From Prevotella melaninogenica (GTDB lineage: Bacteria; Bacteroidota; Bacteroidia; Bacteroidales; Bacteroidaceae): 64,000 bases of DNA. Shown here in pieces: positions 8,746-17,513 of this stretch (its first letter is position 1; each line of letters begins with the position of its first letter). Location of the stretch: NCBI RefSeq assembly GCF_018127965.1, contig NZ_CP072350.1, positions 558,001 through 622,000 on the forward strand, in the 5' to 3' direction. The notes beneath the pieces were generated by a model. That model worked only from the letters and a program-made list of their open reading frames with translations, made no database searches and was not told where the DNA came from. Position numbers and translations under genes: made by a program.

Positions 8746-9837
8746 TTATTTCTCTACACCGAACTTATAAATCGTTCTCTGTGTGTACTCCTTACATGGC
8801 TCTAAGATGACTGAAGGGAAATAAGGATGGTTTGGACTGTCTGGGAAGTGCTGTGCCTCGAAGCAGATAGCACTGCGACGTGGGAAGGTTGCACCATGCT
8901 GTCCCTTATAGCCGTCAGCCCAGTTATGGGTGTATACCTGAACGCCTGGCTCTGTTGTATACACTTCCATTGTTCTACCACTCTTTGGTTCTTTGATGCG
9001 TGCAGCAAATGATAGCTCGCCTTCTTCCTTCTTATTCAGTACGAAACAGTGGTCGTAACCTGCGCCATTCTTAATCTGTTCGTTGTCAGCGTCGATATCC
9101 TGACCCACTGGCTTTGGCTCACGGAAGTCGAATGGAGTACCAGCTACCTTCAAAATCTCACCTGTTGGGATGGATGTTTCGTCAATAGGAAGATAGAAGT
9201 CTGCGTTTATCTGGCATTCTAAGTCGTCAATTGTTGGTGTAGGATTAGCAATACCTGCCAAAGAGAAGAAACCATGACTGGTAAGATTGATAATCGTCTT
9301 CTTGTTTGTCTTTGCAGAATACTTGATAATGAGTTCGTCGTTATCAGAGAATGAATAAGCTACCCAGACTTCAACTTCGCCTGTATAGCCTTCCTCTCCA
9401 TAAGAAGAAATGTACTTCAAAACAACGGCGTGGTCGTTAACTTGTACTGCATCCCATACCTTTGCGTTAAAGCCCTCCTTACCTCCATGCAGAGAGTTAG
9501 GACCATTATTAATAGCAAGTTTATACTCCTTTCCGTTCAACTGGAAACGACCTTTAGCAATACGGTTGCCATAACGGCCAATAAGTGTTGAAAGATAAGG
9601 TTCTGGTGAGGAGATAACCTCTTGTATATTGTCATGTCCTTGAATGATATTTGCTAATTTACCTTCTTTGTCAGGAACCATAATAGCAACAATTGCACCA
9701 CCGTAATTAGTGACTGCAACCTCATTGCCCTTGGCATTTCTGAGTACATAAAGATCGGTTTTCTTACCGTCTATTGTCGTCTGGAAGTCTTCCTTTTTCA
9801 GTCCACACGCGTAGTGTGTCTCTTCGGTATTTACCAT
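8746..9837 (-). CDS. galM: Aldose 1-epimerase (galactose mutarotase)
   Basis: Interconverts the alpha and beta anomers of galactose so that GalK receives its alpha substrate. The 363 residues include VTNYGGAIVAIMVPDK near the start, the GRYGNRIAKGRF segment, GPNSLHGGKEGFNAKVWD with the first active-site histidine, INLTSHGFFSLAG with the second, AGYDHCFVLN, and FEAQHFPDSPNHPYFPSVIL with the catalytic glutamate near the C-terminus. No signal peptide is visible, so it is cytoplasmic. It is the first gene of the operon, behind a clear promoter. Confidence 0.94.
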   Translation of the reverse strand: MVNTEETHYACGLKKEDFQTTIDGKKTDLYVLRNAKGNEVAVTNYGGAIVAIMVPDKEGKLANIIQGHDNIQEVISSPEPYLSTLIGRYGNRIAKGRFQLNGKEYKLAINNGPNSLHGGKEGFNAKVWDAVQVNDHAVVLKYISSYGEEGYTGEVEVWVAYSFSDNDELIIKYSAKTNKKTIINLTSHGFFSLAGIANPTPTIDDLECQINADFYLPIDETSIPTGEILKVAGTPFDFREPKPVGQDIDADNEQIKNGAGYDHCFVLNKKEEGELSFAARIKEPKSGRTMEVYTTEPGVQVYTHNWADGYKGQHGATFPRRSAICFEAQHFPDSPNHPYFPSVILEPCKEYTQRTIYKFGVEK

Positions 9838-9871
9838 GATGTTCTGTTTTTAGTTACTATTTCAAGACCTG

Positions 9872-9903
9872 CAAAGTAAATAAAAATAAACGATAACTGC
9901 AAA
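9872..9903 (-). promoter_or_regulatory. Promoter of galM operon
   Basis: On the minus strand TTTG (9900-9903), 20 nt, then TTACTTTG (9872-9879): a near-perfect Bacteroidota promoter with one mismatch in the -7 box, 34 bp before the galM start. Confidence 0.7.
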
Positions 9904-9932
9904 CTTAACTTTGAAAATAATAGGGTATGGTG

Positions 9933-9950
9933 TGTTAAAAACAATTAACA
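9933..9950. promoter_or_regulatory. Candidate operator upstream of gal promoter
   Basis: TGTTAA-N6-TTAACA is a perfect 6+6 inverted repeat 29 bp upstream of the -33 box of the galM promoter. It is a plausible site for the NrtR-like regulator, but this is inference only. Confidence 0.4.
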
Positions 9951-10104
9951 TAACGGCTGTTTGTATGTTTAAGTGAGTCTAAATGTTTTTTTGTTTGCAT
10001 TTCTTTTCTGCTGTTAGATAGTGAAAAAGTCCTTGATAAATGCGTGGAATGATGAATGAAATATATTTACAAAGTATCTTTGTTTTGTGTTTTTAAATGG
10101 TTAA

Positions 10105-10266
10105 AAATGGTGTTTTCGACCACTCTTGTAACTATCAAGTAATCAGATAGTTGGGAAATAGCGTTGTAAAAGATGCTTAGTTGGACTTCAAAAGGGCGTT
10201 AGTTAGACCTCAAAAGGGCACCTTTTGCAAGCCAATTAAGCCTTAATTCAAGTGCAATTAAGCACC
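10105..10266 (+). repeat. Intergenic repeat family R1, copy B
   Basis: Plus-oriented copy: a TTGTAACT...AGTAATCAG stem region, then GATGCTTAG, TTCAAAAGGGCG, CTCAAAAGGGCAC and CTTTTGCAAGCC at about 21-nt steps, ending in CAATTAAGC. Confidence 0.8.
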
Positions 10267-10375
10267 AATAAAATTCCGGGTTGTGATTTTTCTTTACAAT
10301 ATGGGTGCGGACTTAGTTTCTTTCTTGGGTTTTCCGAGATATGGAGTGATCAACTTAAGCTCGTATGTAAAAAGT

Positions 10376-10610
10376 CACACGGAGTTACGGAGGGGACGGA
10401 GGTCAGGGTAATGTTACGGAGATGGCGATGGCACAAGGAGGGACAGAGGTGTAGTGTACAGATTCGTGATAACTTTTGGGATAAACGCTTTGTATATAAA
10501 TTGCTAATAGAATTGCAAACTATCTCCGTAGCTTCACACACCTACGGTACCTCTGTAGCTTCCATTTCTTTGTCTTTTATAATCCTCAGTTCCCTCCATC
10601 CCTCTGTGTG
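10376..10610. repeat. MITE-like element R2, copy 1 (235 bp)
   Basis: The ends are imperfect terminal inverted repeats: CACACGGAGTTACGGAGGGG at the left, CACACAGAGGGATGGAGGGA as the complement of the right. The inside holds TACAGATTC.TGATAACTTTTGGGATAAA.GCTTT, shared with the copy at 30415-30647. It has no reading frame of note. The sequence immediately left (TTTCCGAGATATGGAGTGAT) is also shared between copies, so the true unit may be larger. Confidence 0.65.
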
Positions 10611-10721
10611 AGACTTCGTCAGAGTCCTAAATTTAGGCTGTCCTCCTGATCTCTCTAAACTCCTGAAGCGTAATCATAAAGGTAAATAGCAAGTGCATTG
10701 TGAGGCAACAAGGTTTACGCC

Positions 10722-11732
10722 TTACTTCTTTCTTGCCACATACCTATCATATAATGGTTTGAAAATAGGGGGAACGGGGCGCGTTTTATATAGCTCTGTA
10801 AGATAATCCTTAGCTGTGTCACTGTTGCTGTAATCTCCTTTCTGAGTGAGCAGTTTTTTAAGTATTTGGTAGCTCCAAGGGGCAGGGTAGGCACAAAGAA
10901 GTTGGAGGACCTCATCAGCATAATAGTATTCTTGTTTGATAGTAGCTTGACAAGCAGCCTTAGCATACCACTCGAAGGCAGGGTCGTTCCAGTTGCTGAT
11001 GGCTTCACATGCCTCATCGGAGCATACACCTGCTTTCTTTAGATTGGCTTTCAACAACTTGTTGATACGCTGTCGGTCATTGGGAATCTTGTATTGAGCG
11101 AGGAGAGGGAGGATAGCATCATTCCCCTTGTCGGCTTCTTCGATAACTGTGGCATAATAAATCTTATGGGGTTTGAAGTCCATGAGCAATCCTCTCTCAA
11201 AGCCACAGGGCTTCATATAATCGAAAAAGACGAGGCTGTCAAGGGAGAAACGCAACTGGTTGGATAGTTTAAGTTCGTAGCTATCGTACCTATAGATAGA
11301 GATAGCAGTGCGGTTGTAATGTTCCTCAAATCCGCTACAGCCAGACTTCATCTCTACGTATGTCGTATCTTTTAATGCCTGCTTCAATACATCAATTACT
11401 TGATTGTCAGCTTTCTTCAGTAGAACTCTGTATGCCCAGAGCCTTGTTATGCGTGAAGTATCAGTATTGGCAATCTCCATTAATTGTTCTGCAGTTGTGT
11501 GACGGCTGAGCAGATCGGCATAATCAAACTGCTCTGACCGCCTCCCTGCTGCACCGATACCCCTCGATCGTGCCATATACTGGCAGTGGTGGAAGGAATC
11601 GAGTGCCACGATAGCACTATCAGATAACCTGTCTGAAAACTTTGTGCAGGAGCCGTAGCCACTGCCTAAAACTATCAGTGCGAGGACTGTTGCGATAAGG
11701 TAAGCGTATTGTTTGACTTTGATTTTTTTCAT
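10722..11732 (-). CDS. Secreted protein of unknown function, paralog of next gene
   Basis: I do not recognise a named family. The 336-residue product starts MKKIKVKQYAYLIATVLALIVLGSGYGSC, a signal peptide that could be lipoprotein-type although YGSC is a weak lipobox. The rest is mainly helical with TPR/HEAT-like character: RLWAYRVLLKKADNQVIDVL, SLDSLVFFDYMK, IEEADKGNDAILPLLAQY, NDRQRINKLLKA, PAPWSYQILKKLL and PIFKPLYDRY. The same blocks recur twice in the neighbouring gene, so the two are tandem paralogs. An envelope or periplasmic location is likely; the role is unknown. Confidence 0.7.
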   Translation of the reverse strand: MKKIKVKQYAYLIATVLALIVLGSGYGSCTKFSDRLSDSAIVALDSFHHCQYMARSRGIGAAGRRSEQFDYADLLSRHTTAEQLMEIANTDTSRITRLWAYRVLLKKADNQVIDVLKQALKDTTYVEMKSGCSGFEEHYNRTAISIYRYDSYELKLSNQLRFSLDSLVFFDYMKPCGFERGLLMDFKPHKIYYATVIEEADKGNDAILPLLAQYKIPNDRQRINKLLKANLKKAGVCSDEACEAISNWNDPAFEWYAKAACQATIKQEYYYADEVLQLLCAYPAPWSYQILKKLLTQKGDYSNSDTAKDYLTELYKTRPVPPIFKPLYDRYVARKK

Positions 11733-11751
11733 TCTTTGGACTTTTTAAACT

Positions 11752-11847
11752 TTTGAACTTTGAGGTTCAGCCTTTGAACTTTGAGGTTCAGCCTTTGAAC
11801 TTTGAGGTTAAACCTTTGAACTTTGAGGTTTGAACTTTGAACTTTAT
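11752..11847. repeat. 21-bp tandem repeat, about four units
   Basis: TTTGAACTTTGAGGTTCAGCC is repeated head to tail with small changes, directly upstream of the 10722-11732 gene (minus strand). Looser versions of the same words (AAGTTCAATGTTCAAA) occur at 48231-48262 and 60000-60060. Confidence 0.75.
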
Positions 11848-11919
11848 GATTTGAGCTTATAGCTTTGAATGGTTGGTGTTTTGAAATATTATTACAAAAT
11901 AAATGAAGAAATGTCTGTA

Positions 11920-12086
11920 AAAAGGGTTAAAAACGAGCTTTTTAAACATCCTTGTAAGTGTTTTGTAATCAGTTAGTTGCAAAATCGCCTTTCTAAAGGT
12001 GCTTAGTTAGACTTCAAAAGGGCGTTAGTAAGACCTCAAAAGGGCACCTTTTGCAAGCCAATTGGGCGTTAATTGAAAGCCTAAAG
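11920..12086 (+). repeat. Intergenic repeat family R1, copy C
   Basis: Contains GTAAGTGTTTTGTAATCAGT, AAAGGTGCTTAGTTAGACTTC, AAAAGGGCGTTAGTAAGACC, AAAAGGGCACCTTTTGCAAG and GGGCGTTAATTG in the family order. Confidence 0.8.
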
Positions 12087-12182
12087 ACCATGTATTGGTT
12101 GTTAAGGGTGTGAAAAAGTTTACAAGCATACGCATGATAGCTTAAAAGAAGAGTAATGTTTTTTGTGAGAATAAGACTTCAC

Positions 12183-13813
12183 TTATTTCTCAATCAGCGG
12201 TCGGAAGACTTGAGGAAACGTTCCCTGTTTCGCTTGTTGTTCAAGAAAAGCCTTTATATCTGAGAAGTTCTTGTATTTTTCTTCTTGGGAAATCATATCT
12301 TTAAGAATGTCATAGCTCCACGGTGCAGGGTAGCTCCAAAGGAGGCTGATGTAACGAGGTTGACCGTAATGTGTCTTCTCTTTGGCTGCTGCTTGGCAGA
12401 TGGTCTTTACATACCATTCAAAGTCTGGCTTCTCCCACGCCTTAAGAAGCCAATAAGATTCGTTGGTCATTTCCCCATTCTTCTTCAAATCGCGCTTCAG
12501 AAACTTATTGATTCGGGCGATATCGTTCTTGTTCTTGTATCGAGCAAGGAACATCAAAACCTCGTCATTGCCTTTGTCAGCCTCTTTGACGATGGTTGGG
12601 TAATAGGATTTGAGTGGTTGGAGGTCCTGAAGGAAGGCTTCTTCATATCCATATTTCTTCATATAATCAAAGAACACTAAGCTGTCAATGGCTGCTTGCT
12701 GTTGTGCTGGTAGGTCCTCGTCTACGTTACGATAGTAGACGCTGAGAATAGAACGGTGGAAGGGAACTTTGAATTCTTCTTCAGAACTTGATATATGGTT
12801 TACTCTTGTTGTGTCGTTTATTGCCTGTTTGAGAATGTTGAATATTTGCCCATTGGGTTTCTCCAACAGGATTCTGAATGCCCAAAGACGTGTGATAGGC
12901 GAAGGACTTGTTTGGGCAATCTCAGCCAATTGGTCGCTTGTAGCGTTGTAGCGCAATGAGTCAGCATAGTCAAATTGCATTAAACGATAATAACTATCGT
13001 GCCCTACAGTCTCATCCTCAGAAAAGAAAGTTTCTTTGTTTAAGGCGTCAAGAGCCATTCTAAGCGTTTTAAGCGACTCTTCCGTTTGTGGTCTTCCACT
13101 TCTGACAGTACGTCTTTCCTTTAGATATCTGTCGTACAGCGGTTGGAAGATAGGAGGGATAGGACCTTCCTTTGCATACTTTATAAAGTGTTCCTTTATT
13201 TCGTGAATGTTACTATATCTGTCTTTACCGGAAAGGATATTCTCGAGAAGTTGGTAGCTCCAAGGCACAGGATATTGCCAAAGAAGAGGGAAATACTCTG
13301 TTACGCTAAAGTAATCTGGTTTACCGATAACGGCTTGACAAACGCTTTTTGCGTATTCTTCAAAGTCTGGTTTGCCCCATTCTTCGAGGATTTCACGGGA
13401 ATCGTATGTCAGTCGCTTATTCTCCTCAAAGTCAGCTTGCAGCAACTTACTGATACGCTGTCGGTCGTTAGGATTCTTATATTTGATGAGCAATGGCAGG
13501 ACTTCTACCTGTCCGTTGTCGGCAGCTTCGACTACAGCTGCATAGTATTTCTGTTTAGGTTTGAAGTGTTTGAGTATTCCATAGGAATATCCATAACGCT
13601 TCATATAGTCGAAGAAAGCTAAACTGTCAATCGCCTCTTGCATTTCTGGTGTCTGACTATTCACTTGATCAAAATAGTAGAGAGAGAAAGCTCTGAGGTT
13701 ATAAGGTTCCTTGCTATATAAACAATAACTCATCTGCTCAGTCTCTGTGGTGTCATTGATAGCCACTTTCAGGATATCATAGACTTGCTTGTTAGGTCTC
13801 TCTAACAAGATTC
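12183..13813 (-). pseudogene. Two-unit paralog of 10722 gene, 5' end removed by IS
   Basis: The frame holds two copies of the unit seen in the preceding gene. The second is nearly complete (QFDYADSLRYNATSDQLAEI through QVFRPLIEK); the first begins abruptly at RILLERPNKQVYDIL, matching the paralog only from its RVLLKK position. The apparent start (GTG at 13835) and first residues are encoded by the end of the IS1634-type element, so the signal peptide and about 100 residues are missing. Conserved blocks are FFDYMK, NDRQRI.KLL, W.KPDFE.Y, P.PWSY and PLYDRY. If expressed, the product would stay in the cytoplasm. Function unknown; probably a broken gene. Confidence 0.75.
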
Positions 13814-15925
13814 TTAACCCAAGTTTAACACCCACCTTCGCCTAATTGTTACTGTTACCGTACTTTCCTCGTTTTTCTTATGGGCTCTGTGTCCTACAAA
13901 TTTTATTCTTTTTGAATGGTGAGTGTTTTAAGTCCAACTTATCGTATATTTGTTTTGCTTGCTTCGAAGGACTACTACATTGGCGCATCTCGATGGTTTC
14001 ACCTAATGGATTCTTCCCTTTTGTGGTGACGAGCTTTTGGATGCTCATACGTCGTACTATCTCGGTCCAGTAACAGGATTCTCCTTCTCGTTTTAATTGA
14101 CAACGGATGGTGTTTACCACCCAGTAGGCTAATAAACCGAAGAAAAGGTGTGCATCGCTTCGCTCATCTTTCTGATGATAGATAGGACGGAGGTTGAGAT
14201 CATTCTTTAGTTGTCTGTTCGTACATTCTATCTCACGAATAAGATTGTAGTATTCCCATGTCACACGCTCAGAAAGTGTCCTGACATTGCTGCGGAGGAA
14301 ATAGACTCCGTGACCAGATTCCATTTCCGAGAGGTCTTTTATCTCCCAGTCTACACGCAGCATCTGCTTGGGTTTCTTCTCGTTTTTTATGTAGCTAATC
14401 CGGTAGAACTTCGCTATAGAAGGGTACTTCTGTATGGCACGTCCTGTACGTTCAACAACCTTTTCATAGGTTTTTGTTCCACCTTTCTTGGAGATTCCTT
14501 CGTTTATCCTCTGCAGTTCCATCTCAAAACGCTCTCTCCAAACCCTGTTCATGGACGACTCTGTCATAGCTTTCGAAGGAGATGTTATTTCGAGATAATA
14601 ATCCTTATCATCCTCTGTCTTAACCTCTTTCAGCGTTATCTTCTGCCGACGGGCATCCATTACCGTAACACTCTTGTTATCATCACTGAGCGTATAGTTT
14701 TTCATTTTCGTACGGGATACGCAGAGATAATTGTAACCCTTTCTCTTTATTAACTCCAAGTTCTCTTCCGTGGCAACACCTGCATCCATGACAACGAGCG
14801 TATCCTTTGTTCTTGATGGATTCCTCTTTGCCAGCGTATCAATCATATTGGGTAGAGACTTGGGATCTGCTGTATTACCCTCCAAGATAGAAGAATAACG
14901 TATAAAACCTTCTTTATTGATACATAATGCAAGTACAAGTAGTTTACAGTCAGAGCGTTTTTCTTTTGATCGACCGAACTTGGCTTTATCGCTATTACGC
15001 TTACTACCCTCGAAATAGAAGTTGGTTAAGTCGAAGAGCATCAACTTGTTGTCTATATTAAAGAGATCGTCAGTAACGCTGCACAAATGACGCTCTAACT
15101 GTTCCTTTAGTTCATATAACTTGTCAGTGATTTTATACAGAGAATTGATCCCTGGTGTCCAGCCAGGAGCTCCACTATAAAGTTCAGCGGCAGCCGAGTT
15201 ATCGCGCAAATAATAATAAGATGAACATTCAGAGACAGCATATACCGTACGGACAATCAATGCTGACAAAGCCGTGTGTATCGCATTCTCCGTCCACCCA
15301 TTTTTGCGCAGAAAACCCTCTAACTGCAGCTTGTCTATTGTCTGCTTGCAGAGCCACTCTGCGCCAACATTCCTTGCGTCAGTATAGTTTGCCGTCTCAA
15401 GGTCAATATAGTTCTCATATTTTCTCAGCGACTTCTGCTCTTCCTTATTAAACCGATCGATTCCACCTTCTTTCTCCATACGGCTCCACCATTCGTCAGC
15501 CTTTGCCTGTTCAATAGGAGTAAGTCCGTCAAGATGTTTTTTAAAAAGCGAGGGTGTACTTCTGGTTTTGAAGCGTTCGGTAAGAGCGTATGCAATTTTT
15601 CGAACCTGTACAGCAGTAAGTGAAGGTTCAAAACCGATGTTCAACAGAATTAGCGAGTGTACATGACCCTGCACATCACGATATGACTCCTTGATGCGAT
15701 AATAAGGAGCCATGTCGCCTGTGGCAGGGTTGAATCGTGTCTGTACATTTGCGTGCATGAGTGCAAAGTAACAAAATAATTTTGATATGGCTGTGTCCTA
15801 CAAATCAGATTTTACTCCTCGCAACAATACCCTATACTTGATTATCAATCATTTATCAAATTGATACTACACAAAACATCCCGAAAATTTATGAAAAATA
15901 ATTTTGCCTGTTAAACTTGGGTTAA
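13814..15925 (-). mobile_element. IS1634-family insertion sequence
   Basis: Bounded by perfect 17-bp inverted repeats, TTAACCCAAGTTTAACA at 13814-13830 and its complement at 15909-15925, enclosing one transposase gene. The flanking bases (GATTC left, AGAAT right) do not form a direct repeat, and the two sides belong to different genes, so the element probably took part in a deletion or recombination after insertion. The direct repeat CTGTGTCCTACAAAT occurs inside both ends (about 13887 and 15791). Confidence 0.85.
13878..15758 (-). CDS. IS1634-family transposase
   Basis: A 626-residue DDE transposase. DLTNFYFEG and VVMDAGVATEENLELI carry the two aspartates, and IREIECTNRQLKNDLNLRPI followed by HLFFGLLAYW carries the glutamate region, the IS4/IS1634-like arrangement. 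The length is usual for this family and the frame is intact, so the protein may be active. The ATG at 15758 follows an AT-rich leader inside the element. Confidence 0.92.
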   Translation of the reverse strand: MHANVQTRFNPATGDMAPYYRIKESYRDVQGHVHSLILLNIGFEPSLTAVQVRKIAYALTERFKTRSTPSLFKKHLDGLTPIEQAKADEWWSRMEKEGGIDRFNKEEQKSLRKYENYIDLETANYTDARNVGAEWLCKQTIDKLQLEGFLRKNGWTENAIHTALSALIVRTVYAVSECSSYYYLRDNSAAAELYSGAPGWTPGINSLYKITDKLYELKEQLERHLCSVTDDLFNIDNKLMLFDLTNFYFEGSKRNSDKAKFGRSKEKRSDCKLLVLALCINKEGFIRYSSILEGNTADPKSLPNMIDTLAKRNPSRTKDTLVVMDAGVATEENLELIKRKGYNYLCVSRTKMKNYTLSDDNKSVTVMDARRQKITLKEVKTEDDKDYYLEITSPSKAMTESSMNRVWRERFEMELQRINEGISKKGGTKTYEKVVERTGRAIQKYPSIAKFYRISYIKNEKKPKQMLRVDWEIKDLSEMESGHGVYFLRSNVRTLSERVTWEYYNLIREIECTNRQLKNDLNLRPIYHQKDERSDAHLFFGLLAYWVVNTIRCQLKREGESCYWTEIVRRMSIQKLVTTKGKNPLGETIEMRQCSSPSKQAKQIYDKLDLKHSPFKKNKICRTQSP

Positions 15926-16106
15926 AGAATATCTCAGGCAATGCTTGCATGGAAGATAGCATTATTCTCTTTGGCAGAGTTGCAAGTTCGTCAATGGAAT
16001 GACCTTCTCCAAAAATGAATTCTGCCATCTGAATGAATGAAGGCAATGACTCCCCAAACTCCTGAGCGGTCACGGAAGGAATTTGGGGAGAAAAATCTAT
16101 TGCCAT
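15926..16106 (-). pseudogene. Fragment of an island gene related to 25129-26418
   Basis: The minus-strand frame reads QEFGESLPSFIQMA, then GHSIDELATLPKRIMLSS and QALPEIF. By eye about 34 of 46 residues match residues QEFWDSLPSF...QALPEMF of the protein at 25129-26418. Homology stops at the IS inverted repeat on one side and near 16079 on the other, so both ends of the gene are missing. It is in the same orientation as its full-length relative, and the two bracket the cargo genes. Confidence 0.75.
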
Positions 16107-16186
16107 AGCTCCATGTTCTCCTATCCACGAGGGAGGGGCATTGCTGCAGTATCAATATAGAAATAGAGATAATATGTGCTAAGAAT

Positions 16187-17482
16187 TTAAACACCAAGAA
16201 ACTCCAACATCGTTTCTTTATGGTTCAAAACCGCATCTTTGAATCCGTTAGTACACATCATCAATTTCCCATTTGTTGAAACCACAGGTACACCAAATTC
16301 TCCAACAATAAGCGGAAACTCCTTCTGTCCAATTTCAATAAACAACCTATCCTTTGTGATTTTTGATACAAAAGTGTATTTTTGCGGATTGCATTCATGA
16401 ATTAAATGCTGAAACCACGAGGTGTATGAGCTTATATATGAAGGGAACTTGTCGATAATCACCACTCTGAAATCATCTCCATGTGCATCCATACCCAATC
16501 CCAAAATCTCATTCAGATATAAGTCCCCAAATGAATAACCTATAATCATCAATCGGTTGTTCTCAATAACCTTTCTTGCCAAATCCGACAGATAGACGTT
16601 ATTGGGAGCGAATGTCATCTTCTCTGTTTTCCTCGAACCTGATACAATGACTGGCTGTAAATACTCTTCTTTCGCCTGATTAGAAGGGGGAAGCTGTCCT
16701 CCAATCCTGTTTTTGCATGCAGTCTGATAATCTCTGTTCTTTACCATATCCCGAATGCTATAATCAAACGGGTATTCCTTTGCCTCGCTGAACAATATTT
16801 GACCATGAAGATGTGCTATTGTTGAAACTCCTCTTCTGTTCTCATAATAGCGCTTTGCCGAAAAATGGCTATAATCCTCTTCATCTTTGATTGAGGGAAA
16901 TCCATCCTCATATTCGTCAAGGCTATTCTCTATCGTATTGTCATAATTCAGATTGAATATGTTCGATCTTCCTGACATGGATTTCCAAAAGTCTCGATAC
17001 CATTGTTCCGCTAATTTATCCTCATTGAAAGCTGTATCGTATTGGTTAACAATATTCATTACTGTCTTTTGCAGCTCATCTGCCGCCCTGATATAATCAT
17101 ACGTCTGAAGATCTTTTAGGAAATTGTTAGGTTGAATTAAGGTTCCGAACTCTGGAAGCGCAAGCCATGATATATATTCCTTATGCCAGCAGCTACTATA
17201 TGAAATGCACATCTCTATGACATGCAATAAGTTCTCAAAATTTAATTGTGGTGGAATAAAGCGATTAACCTCTGGTCGTCCTACTTGATTCAGTTTCCCA
17301 ACAATATAATCATTAATCTCACGCAGAAGCGGTCTTTTTCCTCCATCTACTGTTTGAATAGACAAATTCAAAACCTCTTCTGTGATATTCTTCACAGATG
17401 GAAAAATGCCATTGTGGTCAAAGTCCAGAACGGCACCGGCCCCCACAATAATCGTTACAGCATCCTTCATAGTACCTTTCAT
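16187..17482 (-). CDS. SIR2-like protein, probable NADase effector
   Basis: A 431-residue protein with a SIR2-type Rossmann domain over most of its length: IIVGAGAVLDF (11-21, nucleotide-binding glycines), NIFNLNYDNTIE (174-185, the NYD motif), STIAHLHGQI (220-229, with the HG histidine) and LMIIGYSFGDLYLNEI (311-326). In bacterial defence proteins such as ThsA and DSR2 the equivalents of Asn179 and His226 are needed for NAD+ cleavage, so activity is plausible here. It is the last gene of the cluster, 31 bp after the nuclease-like gene, with AAGGAA before the ATG; Met5 is an alternative start. No membrane segment is seen. Role in defence is inferred from family and context. Confidence 0.8.
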   Translation of the reverse strand: MKGTMKDAVTIIVGAGAVLDFDHNGIFPSVKNITEEVLNLSIQTVDGGKRPLLREINDYIVGKLNQVGRPEVNRFIPPQLNFENLLHVIEMCISYSSCWHKEYISWLALPEFGTLIQPNNFLKDLQTYDYIRAADELQKTVMNIVNQYDTAFNEDKLAEQWYRDFWKSMSGRSNIFNLNYDNTIENSLDEYEDGFPSIKDEEDYSHFSAKRYYENRRGVSTIAHLHGQILFSEAKEYPFDYSIRDMVKNRDYQTACKNRIGGQLPPSNQAKEEYLQPVIVSGSRKTEKMTFAPNNVYLSDLARKVIENNRLMIIGYSFGDLYLNEILGLGMDAHGDDFRVVIIDKFPSYISSYTSWFQHLIHECNPQKYTFVSKITKDRLFIEIGQKEFPLIVGEFGVPVVSTNGKLMMCTNGFKDAVLNHKETMLEFLGV

Positions 17483-17513
17483 TCTATTTCCTTATGTCAT
17501 AGCCTCAATCGTT

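Noticed and set aside
11752..11847. CRISPR array
   Set aside because: Units are contiguous 21-mers without spacers and no cas genes are near. No other direct-repeat/spacer pattern was seen in the window.
13835..13835. GTG start of the 550-aa frame as a genuine start
   Set aside because: It lies inside the IS1634-type element; the paralog shows the true N-terminus is missing.
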